Shown here: piece by piece, positions 34,549 to 43,614 of the stretch
How the letters are laid out: each line of letters begins with the position of its first letter
How positions within the stretch are numbered: the stretch's first letter is position 1
Program-made: the position numbers and the translations under genes
Notes under the pieces: generated by a model
The model's input: the letters and a program-made list of their open reading frames with translations, nothing else
The model's database searches: none
What the model was told of the DNA's origin: nothing
NCBI GenBank assembly: GCA_964397565.1
Contig: CAYNJC010000016.1
Span: 1-64,000 of the forward strand
Direction: 5' to 3'
Origin: JAPLST01 sp964397565
Lineage (GTDB): Bacteria; Auribacterota; UBA3054; JAPLST01
Length of the DNA: 64,000 nucleotides

Positions 34549-35282
34549 TGCAGTATACACGACCGACAGCATTGCAGGATGTAGCCACGCACTATTGCGC
34601 GGGCTGTGGCCACGGTGTGGCGCATCGCTTGATTGCGGAAGTGGTGGATGAATTGGGCATCCGCGAACGGACGCTGGCCGTGGCGCCGGTGGGCTGCGCG
34701 GTGTTGGCGTATGACTATTGGAATTTCGATGTGACGGAAGCAGCGCACGGGCGCGCGCCGGCGGTGGCGACCGGGATGCGGCGCTGCAATCCGGACAAGG
34801 TGGTGTTCACCTACCAAGGCGATGGCGACTTGGCGGCGATTGGCGCGGGTGAAATTGTCAATGCGGCTAACCGCGGCGAATTGATCTCGGTGTTTTTCAT
34901 CAACAACGCCACCTATGGCATGACCGGCGGGCAAATGGCGCCGACGACCATGCTGCACCAGCGCACGACGACGTCGCCGCGCGGGCGCGAGGCACGGGCC
35001 GAAGGCTGGCCGATGAAAGTGGTGGAAATGCTGGCGCAGCTGGAGGGGACGGCCTATGCGGTGCGTTGCGCGCTGGACACGCCCAAGAACATTCGCGCGG
35101 CGCGCGCGGCGATTAAGAAGGCATTCGAAGTGCAATTGGCCGGGCAAGGATTGGCGATTGTGGAGTTGTTGTCGGCGTGTCCGGTGGGATGGGGTATGAC
35201 CCCGGTTGAGGCCGTGAAAACGATTGCGGGTACTATGATGACCCAGTTTCCGCTGGGTGTAGTGAAACAGCCGGAGAACTAG
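34548..35282 (+). CDS. 2-oxoacid:ferredoxin oxidoreductase, beta subunit (KorB/VorA-like)
   Basis: The TPP-binding subunit, 244 residues: HYCAGCGHG (cluster/TPP-contact motif), PVGCAV, the GDGDLAAIG plus NAANRGE thiamine-Mg motif, and NNATYGMTGGQMAPT. Its start overlaps the alpha stop. No gamma subunit gene follows: dapA begins four bases after the stop, so gamma is encoded elsewhere or the enzyme is a reduced form. Confidence 0.9.
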   Translation: MQYTRPTALQDVATHYCAGCGHGVAHRLIAEVVDELGIRERTLAVAPVGCAVLAYDYWNFDVTEAAHGRAPAVATGMRRCNPDKVVFTYQGDGDLAAIGAGEIVNAANRGELISVFFINNATYGMTGGQMAPTTMLHQRTTTSPRGREARAEGWPMKVVEMLAQLEGTAYAVRCALDTPKNIRAARAAIKKAFEVQLAGQGLAIVELLSACPVGWGMTPVEAVKTIAGTMMTQFPLGVVKQPEN

Positions 35283-35285
35283 ACT

Positions 35286-36164
35286 ATGCGCGGTACATTC
35301 AAGGGATCGATCGTGGCATTGGTGACGCCGTTTGCTGATGACGGCAGCATTGATTTTGCGACGTTAGCGCGGTTGGTGGAATGGCAGATTGAGAGCGGGA
35401 CGGACGGGATTGTGCCGTGCGGCACGACTGGTGAAAGCCCGACCTTGTCGCACGCAGAGCACGAGGCGGTGGTGGCGGCGGTCGTCACGGCGGTGCGCAA
35501 GCGCATTCCGGTGCTGGCGGGCGCGGGTTCGAACAGCACGGCCGAGTCACTGCGGCTGGTGCGGTTTGCCGAGCAGGTCGGCGCGGATGGCGCCCTGGTG
35601 ATCACGCCCTATTACAACAAGCCGACGCCCGCCGGCCTGATTGCGCATTATCACGCCGTCGCGGCGGCGACGCGCTTGCCGATCGTGATGTACAATGTGC
35701 CCGGGCGGACCGGCATCAATCTAATGCCCGAGACGGTAGCGCTCTTGGCGCAGACGCCGAACATCATCGGCATCAAAGAGGCCAGCGGTTCGCTCGATCA
35801 GGTCTCGTCCATTCTGCAGTTGTGCAAGATTGATGTGTTGTCGGGTGACGATGGCTTGACCCTGCCGATCATGGCGGTGGGCGGCTGTGGCGTCATTTCG
35901 GTAGTGGCCAATGTCGCCCCCAAGAAGATGGTGGCAATGACCCGCGCAGTGTTAAAAGGTGATCTGGCGAATGCCGAGCGGCTGCATCGCGAGTTGTACC
36001 CGTTGTGCAAGGCGCTGTTTGTCGAGACGAATCCGATTCCGGTGAAAGCGGCGTTGGCGATGCTGGGCAAAATCCGAGAGAATCTGCGCTTGCCGCTGGT
36101 GCCGCTGAGCGCGACGCATCGCGCGCAGATGGCCGACGTGATGCGCAGCGCGGGCGACGACTGA
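35286..36164 (+). CDS. dapA: 4-hydroxy-tetrahydrodipicolinate synthase DapA
   Basis: Condenses pyruvate with aspartate semialdehyde, the first committed step to diaminopimelate and lysine. The 292-residue protein has GSIVALVTPF, the CGTTGESPTLS loop, YNVPGRTG with the proton-relay Tyr, and the Schiff-base Lys in IGIKEASG. A GGAG precedes the ATG. It is the last gene of the plus-strand run that starts with the lipoprotein or tlyA, and a strong hairpin follows. Confidence 0.94.
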   Translation: MRGTFKGSIVALVTPFADDGSIDFATLARLVEWQIESGTDGIVPCGTTGESPTLSHAEHEAVVAAVVTAVRKRIPVLAGAGSNSTAESLRLVRFAEQVGADGALVITPYYNKPTPAGLIAHYHAVAAATRLPIVMYNVPGRTGINLMPETVALLAQTPNIIGIKEASGSLDQVSSILQLCKIDVLSGDDGLTLPIMAVGGCGVISVVANVAPKKMVAMTRAVLKGDLANAERLHRELYPLCKALFVETNPIPVKAALAMLGKIRENLRLPLVPLSATHRAQMADVMRSAGDD

Positions 36165-36171
36165 CACCCCC

Positions 36172-36206
36172 CATTTGTTCGCGGCGACGAATACCGTATT
36201 GCAAAA
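36172..36206. repeat. Short dispersed sequence, copy A
   Basis: CATTTGTTCGC followed by a GCG block, an ACCG block and TTGCAAAA. The same order of blocks occurs at 58460-58503 with small insertions, suggesting a low-copy intergenic repeat. Confidence 0.4.
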
Positions 36207-36225
36207 CCATGCGCCGCGCATGGTT
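36205..36225. terminator. Hairpin between convergent dapA and the large secreted-protein gene
   Basis: A perfect 9-bp stem AACCATGCG/CGCATGGTT with a three-base loop, 41 bases after the dapA stop and 20 bases after the stop of the opposing gene. There is no T-run, so it may be a bidirectional transcription barrier or a processing/stability element. Confidence 0.5.
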
Positions 36226-36244
36226 CGTATCAGCACGAGGATGC

Positions 36245-39200
36245 TTACTTGCCGTTCACGAAGATGCGGCCATTGTATGTTTCCCAGAACTCGCTGTTGA
36301 CCAACAGACCATAGTGAAACGCAGTGGTGAGCAGTGTGGATGCGTTGGGCTTGCCGGCAAAGCCGATCCACGAGTCGCGAATGGCGCCGTCAACCTCGAG
36401 TTTCAGCAGCGGGCCATGATAGTCACCCGGTGAGGTCGACTTGTACGCCTGACTGTTGGCGGTGGAAATGGCTGAGGCAATCAGGTCGCCGCCACGGCGG
36501 GTCAATTCTGTGTCGTCCGGATACTCTTTATAGATCGCACGGCGGACCAGCAGCGACTTGATCCGGCTGGGCGCTCGCGCGGCCGAGGTCAAGAGACAGG
36601 CGTGCCCGCCCACGACCGTGATGGTTTCAATGCCATGTTGCACGTCGAGGACGGCGTGGACCGTGCCGCCATAAGCGATTTTCGAGCCGTCGTAGTTGCT
36701 GAGTTGCAGCAGTGCCTTGAGCGACTTGATGCGGCGCGCGGTAATGCGCACGGGCAGATGCTCGCTGTCGCTGATGTCGTCGGGCTCCATGATTTCCGAG
36801 CGGGTGATGTCACCGCCAATGGCATCGAGACAACCGACCGCGCCGCCCGCGTCAATCGCGGCAAAGAGCGAACCACCCAGCGGCGTGCCGTCATAGACAT
36901 CCGCCATGGCGCGCACAATCCGAATGTCGCCGGCGGCGCGCAGGATGCAGGGTGGATAACCGTCGGGTGTGCCAATCGAGCCGCCCTTGGCGAAAACTTT
37001 ACCGATCGAGCCGCGCGGGGCTTCGAGCGTGGCATAGATGTTGGCGCCATCCGCGCACGAGGCCTCGATGTAACGATCACCCGTATCCGCGTAGGAGCGT
37101 TGCTTGAGCAGCGTGCTGACACTGCCGATGCTGCCCCAGGCCGAGCGAATCAGGGCGGGCGCATCGGGGTCACCGATGGTGCCCCCCACGATCATGATGG
37201 TCTTGATGGTTCTTTCGGCCGCGATGCCGCGCACGATGCCGACATTTTCAGCGAAGACGAGGTCTCGCTTGAGCCAGCAGGTATGAATCAGGATGGTGCC
37301 AATGCCGCCGCGCGTGACGGTCAACTGGCCGATGCTGCCGCCGTTTATGGCGAGTGTGCCGAGCGGGCCGGCCAAAGTGATGGTATTGACCATGCCGACC
37401 AACTGCATCTTCTTCAGGCCGTGGTCTGACACAATCGAATCGAGCGCCACCAAGCCATCGCCGTGCGGCCCGCGGGTAACCTTCATGGTCAAGACATCAC
37501 GGTCGGTGCCATTCTTAATGTCAACCGCGCGCCCGGTAAATATTCCCCGCCGGCGGTTGGGCCCCTTATATTGCAGGAAGTAGGTGTCGCCGTCATCATC
37601 CTGGCCGGGTTGGAACAGATCGACGATGAAGGCCACGGTGACGGCGGGCGCAGTCGGACTGTAGCGCACGGAAACGCGGCCGCGATACAGACCGGGCGCA
37701 TAGCCTTGCGTGTTCCAGACAACGCGGCCGTTGCCGCGGATATCCATGGCAGCGCCACTCGCGCCGGACAGGTCGTCGCGCACCAGGATAGCATTGGTCA
37801 GGCCGGGCCTGGTGATGTCGGCGGTGACAATCACCGCGCCGGTCGCGTTCAGAATGGTAAAGGCGCCCGCGTCAAACGGGCTGCCGATGGCGGCGACAAA
37901 CTCATCGCGCGGCAACTGGATATCAAGCAAAGTGCCGGCGCCATCACCTTCGACATTCACGCTGAAAAGTACGTCGCCCACGTACGGCGAGCCAAGCTCC
38001 TGGCAGCACAGGCGCAACGGGACGCTGCCGCTCCAATTGTCGAGCGAACTCAGGGTCAGGGTGTGGTTGGGCAGCGAGAACAGGGCGCTGACATGGTCTT
38101 GGGCGCCCTCGATCCACCATTTGTAGGTCTTGTTGGTGCTGCCATTCTGGAGAATGTCATTAAGATCCAAGACCGACGATTCGAAGGCCAACAGGTCCTG
38201 ATCGTCAAGGGCCAGTTGCGGGATATCGAGCCAGATCACGCCGCGATGCCAGGCCGGGCAGAGATCCTCGGGAAACTCATCGAACAATTCGAGGGCATTG
38301 AACTGCTGCGCGGTCCAGAGGCCCATGCCGATCTCGCGATCATCCCCGATCGTCATGGATTCCGGCAGCAGTTCGAGGGTCTGATTCAACTTCGGCCGGA
38401 TGGTCACGCGCAGCACGGCGACATCGCGCGCGGTGGTGATGGTGTTGCACCAGATGTCGCCGCAGAGGTAGCCGTCCATGGAATTGTTGCTGATCCAGAT
38501 ACCGCCGGCGTTGGTCGAAAAGCCGGACGGGAGCACCGGTGCCGAGACTTGCATGACCGTGGCATCGAAGGCGTAGGCAAACGTGACGCGCTGCAGCGCG
38601 ACGCCATTCGGATTGCTGACGCGCACCGTCAAGACATAATTCGTGCCGAGTACGGGCGGCAGTGCGCTGTCGCTGATCCAGATGTAGGCGCCATGCGGAT
38701 ACACCGCCCATTTGCTGACATTGATGTTGCCGGCGGCGTTCGCATCCATGACCGACATGTCGCCAAAGCGCACATCCGTGACGGCTTGGCCGCTGGTGTT
38801 CGTCGTGGTGTCATACATCCAGAACACTTCGTCCAAGGTGGGGATCAACGGCAGGGTGGCGATCACGGCCGCGCCGGTGGTGGCGGCCACCTGCAAGGCC
38901 AGCGTCGCGTCGTAATAGCACATGTCTTGCGCATTCGAGACTAGCGTAATCGCGCTGCTAAACGCCAATGGCTGCCCATCCTGCAACGGCGTATCCCATG
39001 TGCCAGCCGGCAGAATGGCGCTGTCGGCATCCAGCAGAATTCGGGCTGCCAGCGCATCCCAATAGGTAGCATGCGGATTGACTAACGACAAAGCCACCGG
39101 AGCTTGCACGCCGGCAAACAACGTGCGGCGCGGCTCGAACACAAGCGCGACCGGTTCGGGCTTGGCAACCGTGATACTGATGCCGGACACACCATCACCC

Positions 39201-41209
39201 GGCACACCCGGCGCGCCCAGGACATCAATGCCGGCTTCAACGACGCGGCAATAGTTGCTGGCGGAGAGTGCATAACTCACCGGCGTGAGGAGCATCGTGC
39301 CGGGTTTCAAGGCGGTGAACTGGATGCGCGCGAGGCAGGTAGTTGCGGTCGTGCTGGCCGTGCCAAACGCGCGCAAAACGGTGTTCGTCGTTGCGTTGAC
39401 CGCCAGCGTTTCGAGGGAGACGCCGGTGCCGGTCTGGAGCGTCATGCCAGTCTCGTCAAAAATCCAACGCAAATCATAGGTGGCATCGATCAGTGCGTCG
39501 CCGTACGAGACGATGTTGTAGCTCACGCGCTCACCCGGTTTGACTGGGGCGCTGTCCGCGCCATCACGTGTGAGGGCGATGGTCACGCTGCGGAGCGTGC
39601 TGCTGCCACTGGCAACGCCCAGCACACAAGGCCAGCCGCCGCCACAGGCGCTTTCGTCTTGAAGATCATTGAGATCAAGCGCGACCCAAATGTCGCCGCG
39701 CACAAAGCCAACCAGACCGGTCGTCATCGGCGTGAAGGCCAGAGTGCCGACACACAACACGGCTTGGGTCAAGAGCACACCAGACGGCAGATCTATCTGG
39801 ATGCGCACGGCGGCGGATGTCCACGGATACCACAAGGAATCCGGCCGTTCGGGATCGGGCATGAAGGTGTTCGTGGCAAAGGACACAGTCTGGTGTTGTC
39901 CGCTGACGGCCAGCGCAGGATTGATGCGGAAGGCATTGCTGCCACACGCAATCAGGGCGGGATCAAAGAACATCTCCACGTCCAGGGAATCAAACTGCAC
40001 CGGCGCCGGCACGGATTTGGCCAGCATCACGCGGGCAAACGTCGTGCTGCCAACATAGCCATAGGGCGTGGCAGGCTCCAGGAACATGCGCACGCCGTCC
40101 ACATAGCGTACCGTAATGTCCGTCGGCTCAACGCCATCTTCCGCGTCATCCCACATGCCCAGCAAGTCAACCCCATAGCGGTCCACGGTTGAATACAGGT
40201 CCGAGTCTGAGAAGCCAAGGGACAACTCGCTGTTGTCTTCAATGTTCTGCGGCAACAGTTGCCACACACACAGGGCGCCGGCGTAGTTGGTCGGGGCACA
40301 CCACAGCTCCACAAACAATTCGCCCTCATCGCGATTGGTGATGATGACGCAACCCGGCTGCGGTGGCGGCAGTTCGCCGCCGGCTGGGCAGCTAATTTCA
40401 ACGGTGTTGAAGAAGGCGGGGATACTGGCGCGCAAGGCCGTTAGATTCGTCAACGCAAACACGGTCGGTTCATAGGCGAGTTCGAGCCGCACATGGTCGT
40501 ACGGCGCGGCCCCGCTGGCCGGTCGGATGGCCGCGGTGACCGCCACGGAGGTGGCGGCCAGCGGAATGATGCGGCTGGCCGGAGTCAGGCTCAGAATGTA
40601 GCCGGGCGTGTTGACAACCGTCAGCGCGATTTCATCGCCGCCGTCGTAGGCATCTTCCGGATCGCCGAGAATGTCAACCAGCGTGCCGCCTTCCAGTACC
40701 GTCATGCTTGAACCGATCTCTGGATCCGGATCGATCTCGAAATAAAACGTCTCATCATTCGGCTCCCGCGCAATGCAAACGAGGGTGGCGATCGCCACCA
40801 CGCCAGTCAATTGGTACGGCTCACGCGCCTGACCACGTGCCCAGACTGCGGCGTTGTCCGCGCTCTGCTCCCAGCCAGTGGTGTCAAACTGCCAGGCGGC
40901 CGTGTTCCACGTGCAACTGAGCACCTGAATGCCGGCAGGCCAGCCCGCCAGGATGCTCAGGGACGGGCGTGCGCCTGGTTGCCACGTGGCCGGCTCATCC
41001 GGCTGAAACTGGGCGATGACGCTGACCGCGAAGGGCTCTGCCAGCCGCACGGTATCGCGCGGCGCATCAAAGCCCAATTGCGCGGCGGGCATCCGCACGG
41101 CCACTGACGCCAGCAACATCACACTGCACACCAGATAGCACAACGCGCCCTGTCGCGCGTTGACTGCCTTTTCTTGGATGTGCATTGGCGTGTCTGCTCT
41201 CATAATCAT
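36245..41209 (-). CDS. Giant secreted protein with cohesin-like modules and a C-terminal beta-helix
   Basis: A 1,654-residue exported protein. A long signal peptide (hydrophobic core LCYLVCSVMLLASVAV, ending AAQ) precedes several beta-sandwich modules of about 140-180 residues that resemble cohesin or cellulosomal-type domains (for example FDSLDVEMFFDPALI, VTFAYAFDATVMQVS). Residues about 1280-1500 are a right-handed parallel beta-helix built on GSIG/GGxIG turns. No catalytic motif or C-terminal sorting tail is recognised (it ends GRIFVNGK). It could be an adhesin, scaffold or surface fibre. It is downstream of the MacB-type genes on the same strand but separated by 146 bases and a hairpin, so probably transcribed separately. 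The start could also be the ATG at 41203. Confidence 0.75.
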   Translation of the reverse strand: MIMRADTPMHIQEKAVNARQGALCYLVCSVMLLASVAVRMPAAQLGFDAPRDTVRLAEPFAVSVIAQFQPDEPATWQPGARPSLSILAGWPAGIQVLSCTWNTAAWQFDTTGWEQSADNAAVWARGQAREPYQLTGVVAIATLVCIAREPNDETFYFEIDPDPEIGSSMTVLEGGTLVDILGDPEDAYDGGDEIALTVVNTPGYILSLTPASRIIPLAATSVAVTAAIRPASGAAPYDHVRLELAYEPTVFALTNLTALRASIPAFFNTVEISCPAGGELPPPQPGCVIITNRDEGELFVELWCAPTNYAGALCVWQLLPQNIEDNSELSLGFSDSDLYSTVDRYGVDLLGMWDDAEDGVEPTDITVRYVDGVRMFLEPATPYGYVGSTTFARVMLAKSVPAPVQFDSLDVEMFFDPALIACGSNAFRINPALAVSGQHQTVSFATNTFMPDPERPDSLWYPWTSAAVRIQIDLPSGVLLTQAVLCVGTLAFTPMTTGLVGFVRGDIWVALDLNDLQDESACGGGWPCVLGVASGSSTLRSVTIALTRDGADSAPVKPGERVSYNIVSYGDALIDATYDLRWIFDETGMTLQTGTGVSLETLAVNATTNTVLRAFGTASTTATTCLARIQFTALKPGTMLLTPVSYALSASNYCRVVEAGIDVLGAPGVPGDGVSGISITVAKPEPVALVFEPRRTLFAGVQAPVALSLVNPHATYWDALAARILLDADSAILPAGTWDTPLQDGQPLAFSSAITLVSNAQDMCYYDATLALQVAATTGAAVIATLPLIPTLDEVFWMYDTTTNTSGQAVTDVRFGDMSVMDANAAGNINVSKWAVYPHGAYIWISDSALPPVLGTNYVLTVRVSNPNGVALQRVTFAYAFDATVMQVSAPVLPSGFSTNAGGIWISNNSMDGYLCGDIWCNTITTARDVAVLRVTIRPKLNQTLELLPESMTIGDDREIGMGLWTAQQFNALELFDEFPEDLCPAWHRGVIWLDIPQLALDDQDLLAFESSVLDLNDILQNGSTNKTYKWWIEGAQDHVSALFSLPNHTLTLSSLDNWSGSVPLRLCCQELGSPYVGDVLFSVNVEGDGAGTLLDIQLPRDEFVAAIGSPFDAGAFTILNATGAVIVTADITRPGLTNAILVRDDLSGASGAAMDIRGNGRVVWNTQGYAPGLYRGRVSVRYSPTAPAVTVAFIVDLFQPGQDDDGDTYFLQYKGPNRRRGIFTGRAVDIKNGTDRDVLTMKVTRGPHGDGLVALDSIVSDHGLKKMQLVGMVNTITLAGPLGTLAINGGSIGQLTVTRGGIGTILIHTCWLKRDLVFAENVGIVRGIAAERTIKTIMIVGGTIGDPDAPALIRSAWGSIGSVSTLLKQRSYADTGDRYIEASCADGANIYATLEAPRGSIGKVFAKGGSIGTPDGYPPCILRAAGDIRIVRAMADVYDGTPLGGSLFAAIDAGGAVGCLDAIGGDITRSEIMEPDDISDSEHLPVRITARRIKSLKALLQLSNYDGSKIAYGGTVHAVLDVQHGIETITVVGGHACLLTSAARAPSRIKSLLVRRAIYKEYPDDTELTRRGGDLIASAISTANSQAYKSTSPGDYHGPLLKLEVDGAIRDSWIGFAGKPNASTLLTTAFHYGLLVNSEFWETYNGRIFVNGK

Positions 41210-41320
41210 TAATTAAAGAGCATTAAACATACCAGATCAGACGGCGTTACATAAGCCACTCCAAATGAACACACCAAATAGGTGTTGCAAGCGTGTTTTG
41301 GCATGTTGCACAAGAGGATT

Positions 41321-41354
41321 CGCGCTAACGCAATGGCCGCTTTGCGTTTGCGCG
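41321..41354 (-). terminator. Long hairpin just after the MacB-type operon
   Basis: CGCGC-T-AACGCAA pairs with TTGCGTT-T-GCGCG: 12 pairs with a single T-T mismatch and an eight-base loop, beginning one base beyond the permease stop. No T-run follows, so termination may be inefficient. Confidence 0.5.
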
Positions 41355-41355
41355 A

Positions 41356-42591
41356 TTATTCGTAGCGCAAGGCGTCGATCGGATCTAACTTGGCAGCCTT
41401 GAAAGCAGGGTACAATCCAAAGGCAATGCCGATCACGACCGAGACACAAAATGAGAACACGAGCGGGCCCACGCGCACGATCGGTTTGCTGAACGTCGTG
41501 CGAATGATCGCGCCGATGGTTTGCGTCAGGAACAGGCTCATGCAGACGCCCAACAGGCCGCCGACGAGACTGAGCACGACGGCCTCGACCAGCACCTGAA
41601 TCATGATGTCGCGTTCCCGCGCGCCAATCGCTTTGCGGATGCCGATCTCGCGGATGCGCTCGTTGATCGAAGCCAGCATGATGTTCATGATGCCGATCCC
41701 GCCGACCAGCAATGAAATGCCGGCAATGATGCCGAGTGAGATGCTGAAGGCGCCGGAGATTTCCGAGAAGCGATCCAGCATTTCCTCGTTGGTGCGCACG
41801 CTGAAACTGATGATCCGCCGGTTGAGGAAAAACAGCGTGTTGCGGATCGCCTCCGCAACCCTGGCCAGGCGCGCGCTGTCTTTCACCTCGAAATTCAAGC
41901 TGGACAAATCTTCGCCGGTGCCGAGGCGCTTGATCGCCGTCTCGAGTGGCACAAACGTGAAACGGTTTTTCCATTGCATGAAGTGGCCGCCGCCCATGCC
42001 ACTCAACGCGTAATTGCGCATCACGCCGATGACCCGAAACGGCACCCCCTTAATGTACACCCGCCGCATGAGCGCCGGCGCGCGCGCGCCAAACAACTCC
42101 TCGGCGACAGACGCGCCCAGCACCACCACGCGCGCGCCGGTCTTGCGGTCCATGTCGCAGATGAAACGGCCGTCGGCCAGCTCGTGATTGCCAATCGGCA
42201 CAATCCCGTCAGTGGCGCCGATCAGCGCACACCACTGGCGCTTGCCGCGGTATTCGACAAAACTGTCTTGCAACATGACTTCCGGCGACACCGCCGACAC
42301 GCCCGCCACCGACAGCATGACGGCGGTCGCATCCGCGCGCCGCCGTTTGCGCGCCAGATGTTGGAACGCGCGCTGCGCCTCGGGGATCTGGTCGTTTTCA
42401 ACCGACAGCTTCTCAATCCCGCCCTGTTCTTCAATGGCTTGCTTCCAGCCCGAAAACATGCCTTCCACAAAGGCAAACATGGTCGACAGCGCGGCCACCC
42501 CCAGGATCACGCCCAACATCGTCAGCAATGAGCGCAGCTTGTGCGCCAGGATTTCTTTGAAGCCAACGATTATACCTTGCAGCAAGCCCAT
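41356..42591 (-). CDS. MacB/FtsX-type ABC transporter permease
   Basis: A 411-residue permease with the MacB topology: one N-terminal membrane helix (LRSLLTMLGVILGVAALSTM), a periplasmic domain of about 220 residues and three C-terminal helices (LLVGGIGIMNIMLASINER, AVVLSLVGGLLGVCMSLF, VFSFCVSVVIGIAFGLYPA). The coupling motif EIGIRKAIGARERDI is clear. Such mechanotransmission exporters handle lipoproteins, peptides or antibiotics and often provide self-protection beside peptide-export loci. It follows its ATPase by eight bases. Confidence 0.9.
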   Translation of the reverse strand: MGLLQGIIVGFKEILAHKLRSLLTMLGVILGVAALSTMFAFVEGMFSGWKQAIEEQGGIEKLSVENDQIPEAQRAFQHLARKRRRADATAVMLSVAGVSAVSPEVMLQDSFVEYRGKRQWCALIGATDGIVPIGNHELADGRFICDMDRKTGARVVVLGASVAEELFGARAPALMRRVYIKGVPFRVIGVMRNYALSGMGGGHFMQWKNRFTFVPLETAIKRLGTGEDLSSLNFEVKDSARLARVAEAIRNTLFFLNRRIISFSVRTNEEMLDRFSEISGAFSISLGIIAGISLLVGGIGIMNIMLASINERIREIGIRKAIGARERDIMIQVLVEAVVLSLVGGLLGVCMSLFLTQTIGAIIRTTFSKPIVRVGPLVFSFCVSVVIGIAFGLYPAFKAAKLDPIDALRYE

Positions 42592-42599
42592 ATGAGAAA

Positions 42600-43328
42600 C
42601 TATGAACGATGAACGATGAACGATGAACTTGGCGTGCCCGTGTCCTCGACAATCAACCCGTCGCGCAAGGCAATCCGGCGCTGGGTCCGGGCGGCAATGT
42701 CGTGTTCGTGCGTCACAATCAAAATCGTGCGGCCCTGACGGTGCAACTCCTCAAACAAGCGCAGAATCTGTTCGCCCGTCTTGGTGTCCAGGTTGCCGGT
42801 CGGCTCATCAGCCAGAATAATGGCCGGGTCATTCACCAAGGCGCGCGCAATGGCGGCGCGCTGGCGTTGCCCGCCGGAAAGCTGCTGTGGCAGATGATGG
42901 GCGCGATCCGTCAAGCCGACCAGCTCGACCATCGCCAATGCTTTGCGGCGCCGGGTGTGGTGATCATTGCCGGCGTAGGTCAACGGTAATTCGACATTCT
43001 GCAGCACGTTGAAGCGCGGCAGCAGATTGAAGGACTGAAACACAAAACCAATCCGCTGGTTGCGCAGGTGCGCCCGTTCATTCTGGCTGGCGCGACTGAT
43101 ATCGCGACCTTCGAGCACCAGCGTTCCCGTCGTCGGCCGATCAAGGCAGCCCAGCAAGTGCATCAGGGTGGACTTGCCTGAGCCGGACGGGCCGGTGATC
43201 GCAATCAGCTCGCCGGCATGCACTGCGAAACTGACGCCGTCCAATGCCGCAACCTGTACGGAATCCATGCGGTAAATCTTGCGCACGTCGCGCAACGCCA
43301 CGAGCGGGTCTGTCGGCCGGGTGTCCAT
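42600..43328 (-). CDS. ABC transporter ATP-binding protein (MacB/LolD-like)
   Basis: A 242-residue ATPase: Walker A GPSGSGKST, Q-loop FVFQSFNLLPRFNVLQNV, signature LSGGQRQRAAIARAL, Walker B IILADEPTGNLD, H-loop VTHEHD. The VxxxDVRKIYxM opening and IGFVFQ are typical of MacB/LolD partners. The last residues (SSSFIVHRS) are encoded by a heptanucleotide repeat and are probably not functional. Confidence 0.92.
   Translation of the reverse strand: MDTRPTDPLVALRDVRKIYRMDSVQVAALDGVSFAVHAGELIAITGPSGSGKSTLMHLLGCLDRPTTGTLVLEGRDISRASQNERAHLRNQRIGFVFQSFNLLPRFNVLQNVELPLTYAGNDHHTRRRKALAMVELVGLTDRAHHLPQQLSGGQRQRAAIARALVNDPAIILADEPTGNLDTKTGEQILRLFEELHRQGRTILIVTHEHDIAARTQRRIALRDGLIVEDTGTPSSSFIVHRS
42602..42628. 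repeat. Heptanucleotide tandem repeat at the ABC ATPase 3' end
   Basis: Nearly four units of ATGAACG run from 42602 to 42628, spanning the last codons of the ATPase gene upstream of the permease start. Being period 7, unit gain or loss would change the frame of the ATPase tail. Confidence 0.85.
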
Positions 43329-43336
43329 GCGGTACT

Positions 43337-43365
43337 ATTGTAGCGTTTCCGCCAGCGCCTGACAA
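43337..43365 (-). promoter_or_regulatory. Promoter of the MacB-type operon, near-leaderless
   Basis: On the minus strand TTGTCA (43360-43365), 17-base spacer, TACAAT (43337-43342). The ATG at 43328 is eight bases beyond the -10. Confidence 0.65.
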
Positions 43366-43614
43366 TCGCACTGCCTGCATGCGGTTCCGGCGCGTCGCAC
43401 GGTGTCGTCATCCGCAGATGGCACGGGTTATCGTTAACAAGATTGCTGATGCAGTCGCAGCGCTCGGCGCGGATGGCTGCTCGTGTTGGCCACCGCGCTA
43501 ACGTGCCATCAAAATCAATGCCAATGCATAACTATTGGTAGAATAATAGTTTGCGGCAACAGGCATGGTTGCACGGCGAGATGAAACGGCACGTATGTGC
43601 CAAACTGAAAAGCG
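43366..43614. other. Intergenic gap between the peptide-export and MacB-type operons
   Basis: No convincing gene. Two very short frames were examined: 27 codons on the plus strand from ATG 43418, and about 22 codons on the minus strand. Neither has a ribosome-binding site or a double-glycine leader. There is no clear terminator for the upstream export operon, so read-through into the MacB-type genes is possible. Confidence 0.4.

Noticed and set aside
37463..38944. A 493-codon plus-strand frame opposite the giant secreted-protein gene
   Set aside because: The minus strand encodes a coherent signal peptide, beta modules and beta-helix; the plus-strand translation has no motif and low-complexity Arg/Gly content.
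43418..43501. A 27-codon frame ending SCWPPR considered as a second exported peptide
   Set aside because: No double-glycine leader, no Shine-Dalgarno site and no promoter on that strand.
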